Made by a program: the position numbers and the translations under genes | Shown here: one piece after another, positions 18,109 through 26,470 of the stretch | Layout: the number at the start of each line of letters is the position of its first letter | How positions within the stretch are numbered: position 1 is the first letter of the stretch | NCBI RefSeq assembly: GCF_000719285.1 | Contig: NZ_JOFS01000046.1 | Span: forward strand, 1 to 64,000 | Direction of reading: 5' to 3' | Source: Streptomyces bicolor | Lineage (GTDB): Bacteria; Actinomycetota; Actinomycetes; Streptomycetales; Streptomycetaceae | DNA length: 64,000 nucleotides | The notes under the pieces: generated by a model | Seen by the model: only the letters and a program-made list of their open reading frames with translations | The model's database searches: none | What the model was told of the DNA's origin: nothing

Positions 18109-19301
18109 GCGCCGTGACCGTGCTCGCCGACGACGCCGAGGCCCTCGCCGTCGCCGCCGAACTGGCCGCGGACTTCCGCAAGGGCGCCGCCGAGCGGGAC
18201 GCCCGGCGGCGGCTGCCGCATGCGGAACTGGAGCGGCTGTCCGCGTCCGGGCTGCTCGGGGTGACGGTGCCCGCCCAGTTCGGTGGCGCGGACGTCCGTA
18301 CGGAGACACTCGCGGAGATCTTCCGGCTGCTGGCCTCCGCCGACGCCAGCCTCGCCCAGATACCGCAGAGCCACTTCGTGTACGTCAATGTGCTCCGCCG
18401 GCAGGGGACACAGGCGCAGCAGGAGTTCTTCCTCGGCGAGGTACTGGCCGGGAAGCGGTTCGGCAACGCCCAGTCCGAGGCGGGCACCAGCCATGTGCAG
18501 GACATCCGTACACGGCTCGCACGGCGCCCCGACGGGGCATACGTCCTCGACGGCGTCAAGCACTACTCCACCGGCGCCCTGTTCGCCGACTGGATTCCCG
18601 TCCTCGCCCGCGCCGACGACGACAACCTGCACGTGGCGTACGTACCGCGCGACGCGCCCGGCCTCACGGTCGTGGACGACTGGGACGGCATGGGGCAGCG
18701 CACCACCGCCAGCGGAACGGTCCGCCTGGACTCGGTGCCCGTGCCCGCCGACCGGGTGGTGCCGCACCACCTCACCTTCCGGGGGCCCCAAGTCCACGGT
18801 GCTATCGCCCAGTTGCTGCACGCCGCCATCGACGCGGGGATCGCCGCCGGGGCACTGGCCGAGGCCGTGGAGTTCGTCCGCACGAAGAGCCGTCCCTGGT
18901 TCGAGAGCGTCGACGAAGGCCACGCCACGGCCGCCGAGGACCCCCTGCTGATCCAGCGGTTCGGTGAACTGACGATCCGGGTACGGGCCGCTGACGCGTT
19001 GCTCGCCTCGGCCGCGAGGTCCGTGGACGCCGCCCGTGCCGACCTCACCGAAGCCTCGGCCGCCGAGGCGTCGATCGCGGTGGCTGCCGCCAAGGTGACG
19101 GCAGCGGAGGCGGCTCTGGAGGTCGGCAGCGCCCTCTTCGAGGTCTCCGGCACGCGCTCGGCGCTCGACTCCCTGGGCCTGCACCGCCATTGGCGTGACG
19201 CCCGTACCCACACCCTGCACGACCCGGCCCGCTGGAAGGTCCAGCACATCGGCCGCTACCTCCTCAACGGAATCAAGCCGCCCCGGCGCGGCCTTCTCTG
19301 A
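18105..19301 (+). CDS. sfnB: SfnB-family acyl-CoA dehydrogenase-like sulfur oxidoreductase
   Basis: This 398-residue protein has the acyl-CoA dehydrogenase fold: an N-terminal helical domain (ERLSASGLLGVTVPAQFGGA), a middle beta domain (GNAQSEAGTSHVQDI, VKHYSTGALFADWIPV) and a C-terminal helical bundle ending HIGRYLLNGIKPPRRG. The combination is characteristic of the SfnB group, which is required for dimethyl sulfone use in Pseudomonas and is related to DszC. It probably uses reduced flavin from SsuE. It starts by a 4-bp overlap with ssuE and is followed by ssuD. A second, more distant member lies at 20628. Confidence 0.88.
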   Translation: MSAVTVLADDAEALAVAAELAADFRKGAAERDARRRLPHAELERLSASGLLGVTVPAQFGGADVRTETLAEIFRLLASADASLAQIPQSHFVYVNVLRRQGTQAQQEFFLGEVLAGKRFGNAQSEAGTSHVQDIRTRLARRPDGAYVLDGVKHYSTGALFADWIPVLARADDDNLHVAYVPRDAPGLTVVDDWDGMGQRTTASGTVRLDSVPVPADRVVPHHLTFRGPQVHGAIAQLLHAAIDAGIAAGALAEAVEFVRTKSRPWFESVDEGHATAAEDPLLIQRFGELTIRVRAADALLASAARSVDAARADLTEASAAEASIAVAAAKVTAAEAALEVGSALFEVSGTRSALDSLGLHRHWRDARTHTLHDPARWKVQHIGRYLLNGIKPPRRGLL

Positions 19302-19326
19302 CGAACGACCTGAACGGAGCCTCAAC

Positions 19327-20505
19327 GTGTCCCTCACCTTCCACTGGTTCCTGCCCACCAACGGCGACAGCCGCAATGTCGTCGGCGGCGGCCACGGCAC
19401 TCCCGCCACGGCGTCCGGCCGTGACCGGCCGCCGACGGTCGCCTACCTCGGCCAGATCGCCCGCGCCGCCGAGGACCTGGGCTTCGTGGGCGCGCTGACG
19501 CCCACCGGCGCCTGGTGCGAGGACGCCTGGCTGACCACAGCCATGGTCAGCCAGCACACCGAGCGGCTGAAGTTCCTGGTCGCTTTCCGGCCCGGCTCCG
19601 TCTCGCCGACGCTCGCCGCGCAGATGGCGTCCACCTTCCAGCGGCAGACCGGCGGACGGCTGCTGCTGAACGTGGTGACGGGCGGGGAGAGCCGCGAGCA
19701 GCGTGCCTACGGCGACTTCCTCGACAAGGACGACCGTTACCGCCGTACCGGTGAATTCCTGCAGATCGTCCGGGGGTTGTGGGAGGGCAAGGCCGTCGAC
19801 CTCGTCGGCGAGCACCTCCAGGTCGAGGACGCGAAGCTGGCCCGGGTGCCCGACCCGGTCCCGGAGGTGTACTTCGGCGGTTCGTCGCCCATCGCGGGGG
19901 AGATCGCCGCGCGGCACGTCGACGTCTACCTCACCTGGGGTGAGCCGCCGGCCGCCGTGGCCGAGAAGATCGCCTGGATCCGGGCGCTGGCCGAGAAGGA
20001 GGGCCGCAGCGTCCGCTTCGGCATCCGGCTGCACGTCATCACCCGGGACACCGGCGAGCAGGCGTGGGCGGAGGCACGGCGGCTGCTGGAGGGCTTCGAC
20101 GCGGAGACGGTACGGGCCGTGCAGGCCGGACTCGCCCGCAGCGAGTCCGAGGGGCAGCAGCGGATGCTCGCGCTGCACGGCGGCGGCTCCGACGGCCTGG
20201 AGATCTACCCGAACCTGTGGGCCGGCATCGGGCTGGTGCGGGGTGGCGCGGGCACGGCGCTGGTCGGCAGCCACGACGAGGTCGCCGAGCGCATCGCCGA
20301 GTACCACCGGCTGGGCATCGACGAGTTCGTGCTCTCCGGCTACCCGCACCTGGAGGAGGCGTACTGGTTCGGCGAGGGCGTGCTGCCGCGGCTGGCGGCG
20401 CAGGGGCTGTGGAAGCATCCGTTCCGCGACGCGACGGCGGAACGGACCGGTGCTCAGGTGCCCTTCGTGGAGCGGGAATCGGCCACCGTGACGCGTATTC
20501 CCTAG
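19327..20505 (+). CDS. ssuD: FMNH2-dependent alkanesulfonate monooxygenase
   Basis: This 392-residue luciferase-like enzyme follows E. coli SsuD nearly throughout: MSLTFHWFLPTNGDSRNV, LTPTGAWCEDAWL with the active-site Cys, LNVVTGGESREQ, FLDKDDRYRRTGEFL, EVYFGGSSPIAGEIAARHVD, YLTWGEPP and SGYPHLEEAY. SsuD converts alkanesulfonates to aldehyde and sulfite. Here it would finish the route from dimethyl sulfone via methanesulfonate. The GTG at 19327 is the start; the in-frame codons before it lie in sfnB. Its TAG stop is 1 bp before the inverted repeat at 20507. Confidence 0.93.
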   Translation: MSLTFHWFLPTNGDSRNVVGGGHGTPATASGRDRPPTVAYLGQIARAAEDLGFVGALTPTGAWCEDAWLTTAMVSQHTERLKFLVAFRPGSVSPTLAAQMASTFQRQTGGRLLLNVVTGGESREQRAYGDFLDKDDRYRRTGEFLQIVRGLWEGKAVDLVGEHLQVEDAKLARVPDPVPEVYFGGSSPIAGEIAARHVDVYLTWGEPPAAVAEKIAWIRALAEKEGRSVRFGIRLHVITRDTGEQAWAEARRLLEGFDAETVRAVQAGLARSESEGQQRMLALHGGGSDGLEIYPNLWAGIGLVRGGAGTALVGSHDEVAERIAEYHRLGIDEFVLSGYPHLEEAYWFGEGVLPRLAAQGLWKHPFRDATAERTGAQVPFVERESATVTRIP

Positions 20506-20506
20506 A

Positions 20507-20529
20507 TTTCCTATCGAATTACTAGGGAA
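20507..20529. promoter_or_regulatory. CCTA-N9-TAGG inverted repeat (candidate Rrf2 operator)
   Basis: TTTCCTATCGAATTACTAGG followed by GAA has the form CCTA, nine bases containing GAATT, then TAGGGAA. The site at 22486 has the same half-sites, spacing and central GAATT. It lies just upstream of TTGACC (20533-20538) and a possible -10 GAGGAT (20557-20562), ahead of the gene at 20628. Binding by the Rrf2-family protein at 21.9 kb is inferred. Confidence 0.55.
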
Positions 20530-20627
20530 GTGTTGACCCTCGTCGGTGGAGCGAGTGAGGATGACGCTGACCGGGTCGGCCGGACAGACCGGGGCCGTGT
20601 CGTCCTCTGCCTTGAAGGAAGTCCGCC

Positions 20628-21857
20628 ATGACGACTGCACCACCGGCCGCCAAGACGGTCGTAGCGGTGACCGGGCGACCCGACTGGCTGCACACAGCCC
20701 GCGAACTCGCCGACGACCTGGCCACGGACGCGGTGGAACGCGAGCAGGCCGGCAAGCCTCCGCTCGACGAGGTCGCCCGGCTGCGTGAGTCGGGGCTCCT
20801 GACACTGCTCGTGCCGACCGCACTCGGCGGCGGGGGAGCGGACTGGCGCACCGCCTACACGGTCGTCCGGATCGTCGCCGCGGCCGACGGCGCGGTGGGC
20901 CATCTGCTGGGCAGTCACTACTTCCTGTCCTACTGCGCCCGGTTCTTCGCCGGCCCCGACGGTGCCGCGCGGGTCGAGCGGGCGTTCGCGGCGGGGCAGT
21001 GGTGCTGGGGCGGCGGTATCGCCTCGCACGAACCGCCGCTCATGCTGACCCCGACGGCGGGTGGCTATCTGCTGGACGGCCACCAGCGGTACGGCACCGG
21101 AGTCGGGGTCGCCGACCGGCTGGTGGTCCGTGCCACCGTTCCCGGCACCGGTGAGCCCCTCGCCGTCCTCGTCGACCCTGCCCACCCGGGCCTGGTGAGC
21201 GGCAGCGGCGGCGAAACGTTCGGCCAGCGGCTGGCGGCGGCCGGCAGCGTGGGGTTCGACTCCGTGCCGGTCGCCGCCGACGACGTACTCGGCTCCCTCT
21301 CCCCGGACGAGGGAGCCCTGTCGCCCTTCGCGGGGCTCGCCGCGCCGACCGCACGGCTGGTCTCCGCCCAGTTCTGTCTCGGCGTCGCCGAGGGCCTGCT
21401 GGGTGAAGTCCGCGAACACGGACGGGCGGTGCGCAGCCCGTGGCAGCCCTTCTCGCCCCAGCCCTGGCCGGGCGGCCCGCCCCAGGACCCGTACGTGCTG
21501 ACCGCGTACGGCGAACTGGCCGTCGCCGCACGGGCCGCAGCCGCCCTCGCCGACCAGGCGGTCGACGCCCTGACGCACGGGCTCGCGCGGGGCGACGACC
21601 TCGACGACGAGGAGTGCGCGGAGACGGCCGTGCTGGCCGGCGCGGCCGAGGCCGCCGCCGCCCGGGCCGCGCAGGAGATCGCCACCCGTGCCCTGGACGC
21701 CGTAGGCGCGCCCGGCGCCTTCGCCCGGCACGGCCTGGACCGCTTCTGGCGCGACATCCGTAGCCACACCCTGCGCGAGCCGGTCGCCCACCGGCTGCGC
21801 GAGGTCGGGGACTACTTCCTCAACGGCGCGCATCCCCCGTTCAGCCTGCCCGCGTGA
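20628..21857 (+). CDS. Acyl-CoA dehydrogenase-family monooxygenase (SfnB/DszC-like)
   Basis: This 409-residue protein has the acyl-CoA dehydrogenase architecture: a helical N-domain (EVARLRESGLLTLLVPTALG), a beta domain with LLGSHYFLSYCARFF, GGGIASHEPPL and YLLDGHQRYGTGVGVADRL, and a helical C-domain ending REVGDYFLNGAHPP. The ending FLNG parallels SfnB and DszC, which oxidise sulfur compounds using reduced flavin. AAGGAAG precedes the ATG. It has its own promoter region with the CCTA-type repeat and is followed by the Rrf2 gene 50 bp later. The substrate is unknown but is likely an organosulfur compound. Confidence 0.82.
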   Translation: MTTAPPAAKTVVAVTGRPDWLHTARELADDLATDAVEREQAGKPPLDEVARLRESGLLTLLVPTALGGGGADWRTAYTVVRIVAAADGAVGHLLGSHYFLSYCARFFAGPDGAARVERAFAAGQWCWGGGIASHEPPLMLTPTAGGYLLDGHQRYGTGVGVADRLVVRATVPGTGEPLAVLVDPAHPGLVSGSGGETFGQRLAAAGSVGFDSVPVAADDVLGSLSPDEGALSPFAGLAAPTARLVSAQFCLGVAEGLLGEVREHGRAVRSPWQPFSPQPWPGGPPQDPYVLTAYGELAVAARAAAALADQAVDALTHGLARGDDLDDEECAETAVLAGAAEAAAARAAQEIATRALDAVGAPGAFARHGLDRFWRDIRSHTLREPVAHRLREVGDYFLNGAHPPFSLPA

Positions 21858-21907
21858 CCACGGGCCCGGCGGGGAGTGCCGGCGCGACAGTGATGGATAA
21901 TCTCGCT

Positions 21908-22366
21908 ATGCGGATCTCGGCGAGGGCGGACTATGCGGTGCGGGCGGCACTGGAGCTGGCCGCGGCAGGGGACGACACGTCGCTCAAGGCCGAGGCGATC
22001 GCCGAGGCGCAGGGCATCCCGCACAAGTTCCTCGAGGGCATCCTCGGCGACCTGCGCCGGGGCGGCCTCGTCGTCAGCCAGCGCGGCGGCAAAGGCGGCT
22101 ACCGGCTCGCCCGCCCGGCGGACTCGATTCCCATCGCGGACGTGATCCGCGTGGCGGACGGCCCCCTGGTCTCGGTGCGCGGCGTACGCCCGCCCGACCT
22201 CTCTTACACCGGCCCCGCGGAGTCCCTGCTGCCGCTGTGGATCGCCGTACGCGCCAACGTCCGCAAGATCCTCGGCGAGGTCACCCTGGCCCATGTGGCC
22301 GCGGCCAAGCTGCCCGACGACGTACTGAGCCTCGCGGACGACCCCGAGGCCTGGACCAACCCCTGA
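21908..22366 (+). CDS. Rrf2-family transcriptional regulator (CymR-like)
   Basis: This 152-residue regulator begins MRISARADYAVRAALELA and continues GIPHKFLEGILGDLRRGGLV and SQRGGKGGYRLARP, the winged-helix signature of Rrf2 proteins. There are no Cys residues of the IscR type, so it is unlikely to hold an iron-sulfur cluster; CymR, the cysteine regulator of Firmicutes, also lacks one. ATG 21908 matches the conserved start; a longer in-frame start at 21854 is less likely. It is the best candidate master regulator for the island and for the CCTA-N9-TAGG sites on both sides of it. Confidence 0.9.
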   Translation: MRISARADYAVRAALELAAAGDDTSLKAEAIAEAQGIPHKFLEGILGDLRRGGLVVSQRGGKGGYRLARPADSIPIADVIRVADGPLVSVRGVRPPDLSYTGPAESLLPLWIAVRANVRKILGEVTLAHVAAAKLPDDVLSLADDPEAWTNP

Positions 22367-22482
22367 CCGGCTCCTCGACCGCTTCGCCGGACGGATTCAC
22401 CCGACGGATTCACCGACCGGCGTCTCACCGTTCGGCGGCCCTCTTGACGCGGCTCGGATCCGGGCCGACACTCCAGTACGGG

Positions 22483-22505
22483 AATCCTAGTGAATTGGTA
22501 GGGAA
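22483..22505. promoter_or_regulatory. CCTA-N9-TAGG inverted repeat at the leader of the GST-like gene
   Basis: CCTAGTGAATTGGTAGGGAA (22486-22505) has the same CCTA, nine-base spacer with GAATT, and TAGGGAA as the site at 20507. It ends 2 bp before the leader ATG and overlaps its ribosome-binding site, so a bound protein would block either transcription or initiation. It lies 120 bp after the Rrf2 gene. Confidence 0.55.
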
Positions 22506-22507
22506 GC

Positions 22508-22663
22508 ATGGGTCGCACCGCGCCGGACCCCGGCAGTGACACGGTCCGTGTCGCCGTCCGGCCGCTGCCCCTGCTGACCTCCCGCCGCCACATCGACCTC
22601 GAGCGTGTGTGCAGTGCGGCAAGTTCCCCGCACGGCGCGGGTGTCGCGACCGCCCGCCCCTGA
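22508..22663 (+). CDS. Leader peptide (51 aa) upstream of GST-like gene
   Basis: A 51-codon frame contains the family core LLTSRRHIDLERVCSAA near its middle, with Cys at codon 35. It is longer than the other leaders at both ends. AGGGAAGC before the ATG is a reasonable ribosome site. It ends 117 bp before the GST-like gene, which would thus be under cysteine-dependent control. Confidence 0.75.
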   Translation: MGRTAPDPGSDTVRVAVRPLPLLTSRRHIDLERVCSAASSPHGAGVATARP

Positions 22664-22780
22664 ACCTCACGTATCGCGTCCCGGCCGCGAACCTCACCTC
22701 GCGCACCGCATCCCGGCCGCGCCGAAGCCGCCGCGCGCCATCGCCGTCGTATGCCCGTGACCGAGCACCCAGGGAGACGT

Positions 22781-23566
22781 ATGTCCGCCCCATCCCCGAC
22801 GTCCGCCCCGTCCCCGACCGCCGTGCCGTCCTTCCGGAGCAGGATCGGCGGTGACGCGCGCAGCGGTTACTACGCCGCCCCCCGCCGCTACCGGCTCCAC
22901 CTGGCCTCGTCGAGTCCGCGCTGTCTGAGCATCGCCGTCACCCACAGCCTGCTCGGCCTCGACGACACCCTCCCGGTGACCCTGCTCCCCGCCGTGCCCG
23001 ACGCCCCCGACGGTGGGCACGAGGAGCTGCGTCCGCTGTACGAGGCCAGTTCGCACCAGCATCCGGGACCGGCCGTGGCGCCGGTGCTCAGCGACGCCTG
23101 GACCGGCACCATCGTGAGCACGCATGCTCCCGACATCCTGCGGGACCTGGCCCGGCGGTTCGGCGGCGGTGGCCTCGACCTCTTCCCGCGCGGCGCCGAG
23201 GAGGCCGTCGAGAGCATCGGCCGCCTCTGCGAGCAGGACATCCTCGCATCCGCGCAGCCGGACGGCGGGGGGACGGTGCGCGACACCGCGCTCGCCACCC
23301 TGCTGCGCGCACTGGACACGCTGGAGCGGCGGCTCTTCTCCCAGCCGTATGTGCTGGGTGCCGAACTCACCCTCGCGGACGTCGAGTTGTGGGTGACGCT
23401 GGTGCAACTGGACACCGTCCATCGCCTGCACCTGGACCCCGCCGTGGTGCACCGCGTCACCGACCACCCGTACCTGTGGGCGTACGCCCGCCGGCTCGCG
23501 GCCCACCCGGCTTTCGGTTCCCACCTCGCCCCGGACAGCATCGCCTGCCGGTACTGGATGCTCTGA
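22781..23566 (+). CDS. Glutathione S-transferase-like protein (glutathionyl-hydroquinone reductase type)
   Basis: This 261-residue protein resembles the Xi-class GST/glutathionyl-hydroquinone reductases: a thioredoxin-like N-domain (GYYAAPRRYRLHLASSSPRC), the block VAPVLSDAWTGTIVSTHAPDILRD, and a helical C-domain with LTLADVELWVTLVQLD. Where the family has a CPW-type active site, this protein has SSSPRCLS, with Cys displaced, so chemistry may differ. Streptomycetes use mycothiol in place of glutathione. ATG 22781 has AGGGAG upstream. The Cys leader and CCTA operator ahead of it suggest a job in thiol or organosulfur metabolism. Confidence 0.78.
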   Translation: MSAPSPTSAPSPTAVPSFRSRIGGDARSGYYAAPRRYRLHLASSSPRCLSIAVTHSLLGLDDTLPVTLLPAVPDAPDGGHEELRPLYEASSHQHPGPAVAPVLSDAWTGTIVSTHAPDILRDLARRFGGGGLDLFPRGAEEAVESIGRLCEQDILASAQPDGGGTVRDTALATLLRALDTLERRLFSQPYVLGAELTLADVELWVTLVQLDTVHRLHLDPAVVHRVTDHPYLWAYARRLAAHPAFGSHLAPDSIACRYWML

Positions 23567-23575
23567 CCGCCCCGC

Positions 23576-25603
23576 CTACGCGGCCCGCTCCTGCGTCCGC
23601 ATCCACAGACACAGGTGCCAGTCCTGGTCGTTGGCGAGGGGGTCGGCGCGGTGTGCCGCCCTGCCGTCGACCGTCGAGGGCATGACGAAGGCGCAGGTCG
23701 CGGAGCCGTCCTCGCGGTAGTTGGCCATGTTGGCGCGCAGGATCGCCTCGGCGAGCCGCTCGGTGTCGGCGGTGCGCAGAGCGGCCGGCAGACGCAGGAG
23801 GGTGGTGGCGGTCAGGACGCTCCAGTAGTGCGGGAAGACGTCGCCCCACATCCGGTCGGTGCCGAACCAGTAGCCGTCCCAGTGGCGGATGGCGATGCCG
23901 TGCAGCCGGGCGTGGGGCTGCGGCCCGCCGAAGGCCAGCAGCCAGGGCAGGCGTTGGGTGACGGCGTCGAGGAAGACGGGGTCCCCGGTGAGGGTGTGGG
24001 CGTCGCAGAGGAGGTCGAGGAGCGGCGCCACGATGGACTGCTCGTAGTTGACCTCGTGGGCGGGCAGTCGCCTGCCCAGCCGCACGAACCGCCGTGCGCT
24101 GTCGACCAGTTGGTCGCGCAGGGCGGCCGCCCGTCCGGGCTGTCCCCAGGCGTCGAGGCTGTCGCAGACCGGGAGCGCCGCCGGAGAGAGCAGGATGGAC
24201 AGATGGGCGGTGCCGCCGAGTTCGAGGTTGCGTTCGAGGACGCGGGCGGCGAGGTCGAGGTCGTCGTCCCTGCCGTGGACGAGGTGGCGGTCGTGGAAGA
24301 ACCGGGCCAGCCACGGCGAGTCGTACAACCGGGGCCCGGTGTGCCAGGTCTGGGAGCCGCGGCGCGGGGCGGCGGTGTCGTCGAGCAGGTGGCGGCGGGC
24401 GAACCGCGACCAGCCCTCCAGCAGCGGGTCGATCTCGTCGGGGTCCGCCCAGCCGCGGGCCGCGGCGGCCTGGAGCAGCAGCGGCATGGCGATTCGCTCC
24501 GAGCCGTCCGTCCAGTCCGACCAGCCGTTCGTGGACCGGGTCAGGCCGGTGCGCGTGTCCACCGGCACGAAGGCGTGGGCGAGCGGACCGGGCCGCTCCA
24601 GGGCCCGCTGATGCCGGACGATGTACGCCACGCGGCGCCGGACCATCTCCTCCAGCGGCAGATGGAACAGCACCTCGGTGCGCGCTCCGTCCCCCACGTC
24701 CAGCAGGTAACTGCCGTGCCGGGAGGCGCGTACCCGGAAGCGGCCGTCCGTCTCCCGCTCCACCTTCACACCGGAGTCCGGACCGGACACCGAGGACGCC
24801 TCGACGACGATGGACTCCCCGACCTCGGCGGCGTAGGCGGAGAACACGGCCGGCGGCCTGGTCGCGGCGGTGAACTCCTCGGCCGACGCGTACCACCCCA
24901 GCACCCACTCCACGGCCGTCGACTCCCCGGCCGCCACCTGAAGCACCGGCTGGCCACCGAACGCCTCCGGGTTGTGCGCCTGATCGGTGACCAGCAGGAC
25001 CAGGTGGCCGCGCACATGCGAGTTCGACACCTGGTTGCGCGACTCGACCGCGTAGCCGCGCACGGCCCCCTCCCGCACGACCAGGCCAAGGCACCGCCCG
25101 TCCCCCGACATCGGCTGCGCCAGCGCCCAGGCCCATGTCCCCCCGGTGAACAGGTGCGCGTGCACCGCCTGCGCCAGGGACTCCTCGGCCGTGGTGTACA
25201 GGTCGGCGAAGGGGGTCTGGACGCCGAGCCCCGTGATCGTGAGCTGCTCCCGTGCCGTGTTCACGACTGTGTACCGCTCGCGCAGCACGTCTCCGGCCAC
25301 GCAGCGCCGCACCTCGACCCTGACCCCCGGGAGAGGTGTGTGCACCGCCTCCACGGCGCCGTCCACGACACGCAGTTCGGTGGGCGTGTGCCAGCGGGCG
25401 CCGCCCCGGTCGGTGATCAGGTGCCCCGAGCCCCACTGGTGTTCCAGCGAGTGCCACTCGGTGATGTCGGTGTCGAGCAGAAAACGCCGGGCCGGGTCTC
25501 GCTCGTCGACGAACCGCACAGGCGCGCCCGTCAGGGGGTCGAGCGTCGCGTGCCCGGAGCCGAAGGCCAGGACGCCGGGAAGCTGAGCATCAACAGACGG
25601 CAA
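23576..25603 (-). CDS. Probable (alpha/alpha)6-type glycosidase, unassigned family
   Basis: This 675-residue protein has no signal peptide. The N-terminal 330 or so residues look like a beta-sandwich (EWHSLEHQWGSGHLITD, GVRVEVRRCVAGD). The rest is helical and rich in Trp and acidic residues (STNGWSDWTDGSERIAMP, EVNYEQSIVAPLLDLLCD, HWDGYWFGTDRMWGDVFPHY), the layout of six-hairpin glycosidases. Glu and Asp in these motifs could be catalytic. A perfect LacI-type operator lies just upstream, which fits a sugar-induced enzyme. It is convergent with the GST-like gene, 9 bp away. I do not recognise a specific family. Confidence 0.6.
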   Translation of the reverse strand: MPSVDAQLPGVLAFGSGHATLDPLTGAPVRFVDERDPARRFLLDTDITEWHSLEHQWGSGHLITDRGGARWHTPTELRVVDGAVEAVHTPLPGVRVEVRRCVAGDVLRERYTVVNTAREQLTITGLGVQTPFADLYTTAEESLAQAVHAHLFTGGTWAWALAQPMSGDGRCLGLVVREGAVRGYAVESRNQVSNSHVRGHLVLLVTDQAHNPEAFGGQPVLQVAAGESTAVEWVLGWYASAEEFTAATRPPAVFSAYAAEVGESIVVEASSVSGPDSGVKVERETDGRFRVRASRHGSYLLDVGDGARTEVLFHLPLEEMVRRRVAYIVRHQRALERPGPLAHAFVPVDTRTGLTRSTNGWSDWTDGSERIAMPLLLQAAAARGWADPDEIDPLLEGWSRFARRHLLDDTAAPRRGSQTWHTGPRLYDSPWLARFFHDRHLVHGRDDDLDLAARVLERNLELGGTAHLSILLSPAALPVCDSLDAWGQPGRAAALRDQLVDSARRFVRLGRRLPAHEVNYEQSIVAPLLDLLCDAHTLTGDPVFLDAVTQRLPWLLAFGGPQPHARLHGIAIRHWDGYWFGTDRMWGDVFPHYWSVLTATTLLRLPAALRTADTERLAEAILRANMANYREDGSATCAFVMPSTVDGRAAHRADPLANDQDWHLCLWMRTQERAA

Positions 25604-25634
25604 GGCAGTGGTCTCCTTCAGCCATGTCAGCGCC

Positions 25635-25652
25635 GTAGCAACCGGTTGCTAC
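25635..25652. promoter_or_regulatory. LacI-family operator upstream of glycosidase gene
   Basis: GTAGCAACCGGTTGCTAC is a perfect 18-bp palindrome with the central CCGG and GCAA arms typical of LacI/GalR-type operators. It is about 32 bp upstream of the glycosidase start, suited to repression until a sugar is present. No LacI gene is present in this window. Confidence 0.75.
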
Positions 25653-25732
25653 ACGGCGCGCTGAACAGCGTGGCTCCCGTCGCCGAGCCCGTCAATCCCC
25701 ATGCGTGAGGTGCCGTGTTGTGGGACCCCGGC

Positions 25733-26470
25733 TCACCGGGGCTTCTCCCACACCGACACATGCTTGCCGCTCTCGCTCGTGAACGGCTCGCGCGTCCAGT
25801 CCTCCCACCGGTCGCGCAGCCGGAGCCCGGCGAGCCGCGCCATCAGGTCCAGCTCGGCCGGCCAGACGTACCGGAACGGGATGGACCAGTGTTCCGCGCG
25901 GCCGTCGGTGATGGTGACGTAGTTGGAGCTCATCGCCTGCGTGGCGACGTCGTATGCGTCGAACGCCCACCGCGACTCGCTGATGTGGAACGGCACGGCG
26001 TTCTGCCCGGCCGGGAGTTTCCGCAGCTCGGGGACCATGACCTCGACGACGAAGCAGCCTCCCGGCGCCAGGTGCGCGGCGACGTTGCGGAAGCAGTCCA
26101 CTTGGGCGTCCTGGGTCGTCAGGTTCATGATCGTGTTGAAGACCAGGTAGGCGAGGGAGAAGGTCTTCTCCACACGCGCCGTCGCGAAGTCCCCGATCGT
26201 CACGTCGATGGCGTCGCCGCCGGGCTTGGTGCGTAGCCGGTCCACCATGGCGCGGGACACGTCGATGCCGTGCACCGGGACACCGCGGGCCGCCAGCGGC
26301 AGCGCGATGCGGCCGGTGCCGATGCCGAGTTCGAGGGCCGGTCCGCTGCCCGCGAGTTCGGCCAGTACGTCGACCGCCGGGTCCACCACGCCGGGGCGGA
26401 ACATGTCGGCTGCCGACCTGTCGTAGTCGGCAGCGATCTTCTCTCCGAAGTAGCCGTCGTCTTCGATCAC
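25733..26470 (-). CDS. Class I SAM-dependent methyltransferase
   Basis: This protein of about 245 residues has motif I ALELGIGTGRIALPLAARG, the acidic ribose-binding end VHGIDVSRAMVDRL, motif II DVTIGDFATA and motif III LAPGGCFVVEVMVP. GTG 26470 is chosen because homologues begin near ..DDGYFGEKIAADYD; longer in-frame starts upstream would add a low-complexity basic tail. The methyl acceptor is unknown. It is separated from the glycosidase by the LacI operator and from the small gene behind by about 150 bp. Confidence 0.8.
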   Translation of the reverse strand: MIEDDGYFGEKIAADYDRSAADMFRPGVVDPAVDVLAELAGSGPALELGIGTGRIALPLAARGVPVHGIDVSRAMVDRLRTKPGGDAIDVTIGDFATARVEKTFSLAYLVFNTIMNLTTQDAQVDCFRNVAAHLAPGGCFVVEVMVPELRKLPAGQNAVPFHISESRWAFDAYDVATQAMSSNYVTITDGRAEHWSIPFRYVWPAELDLMARLAGLRLRDRWEDWTREPFTSESGKHVSVWEKPR

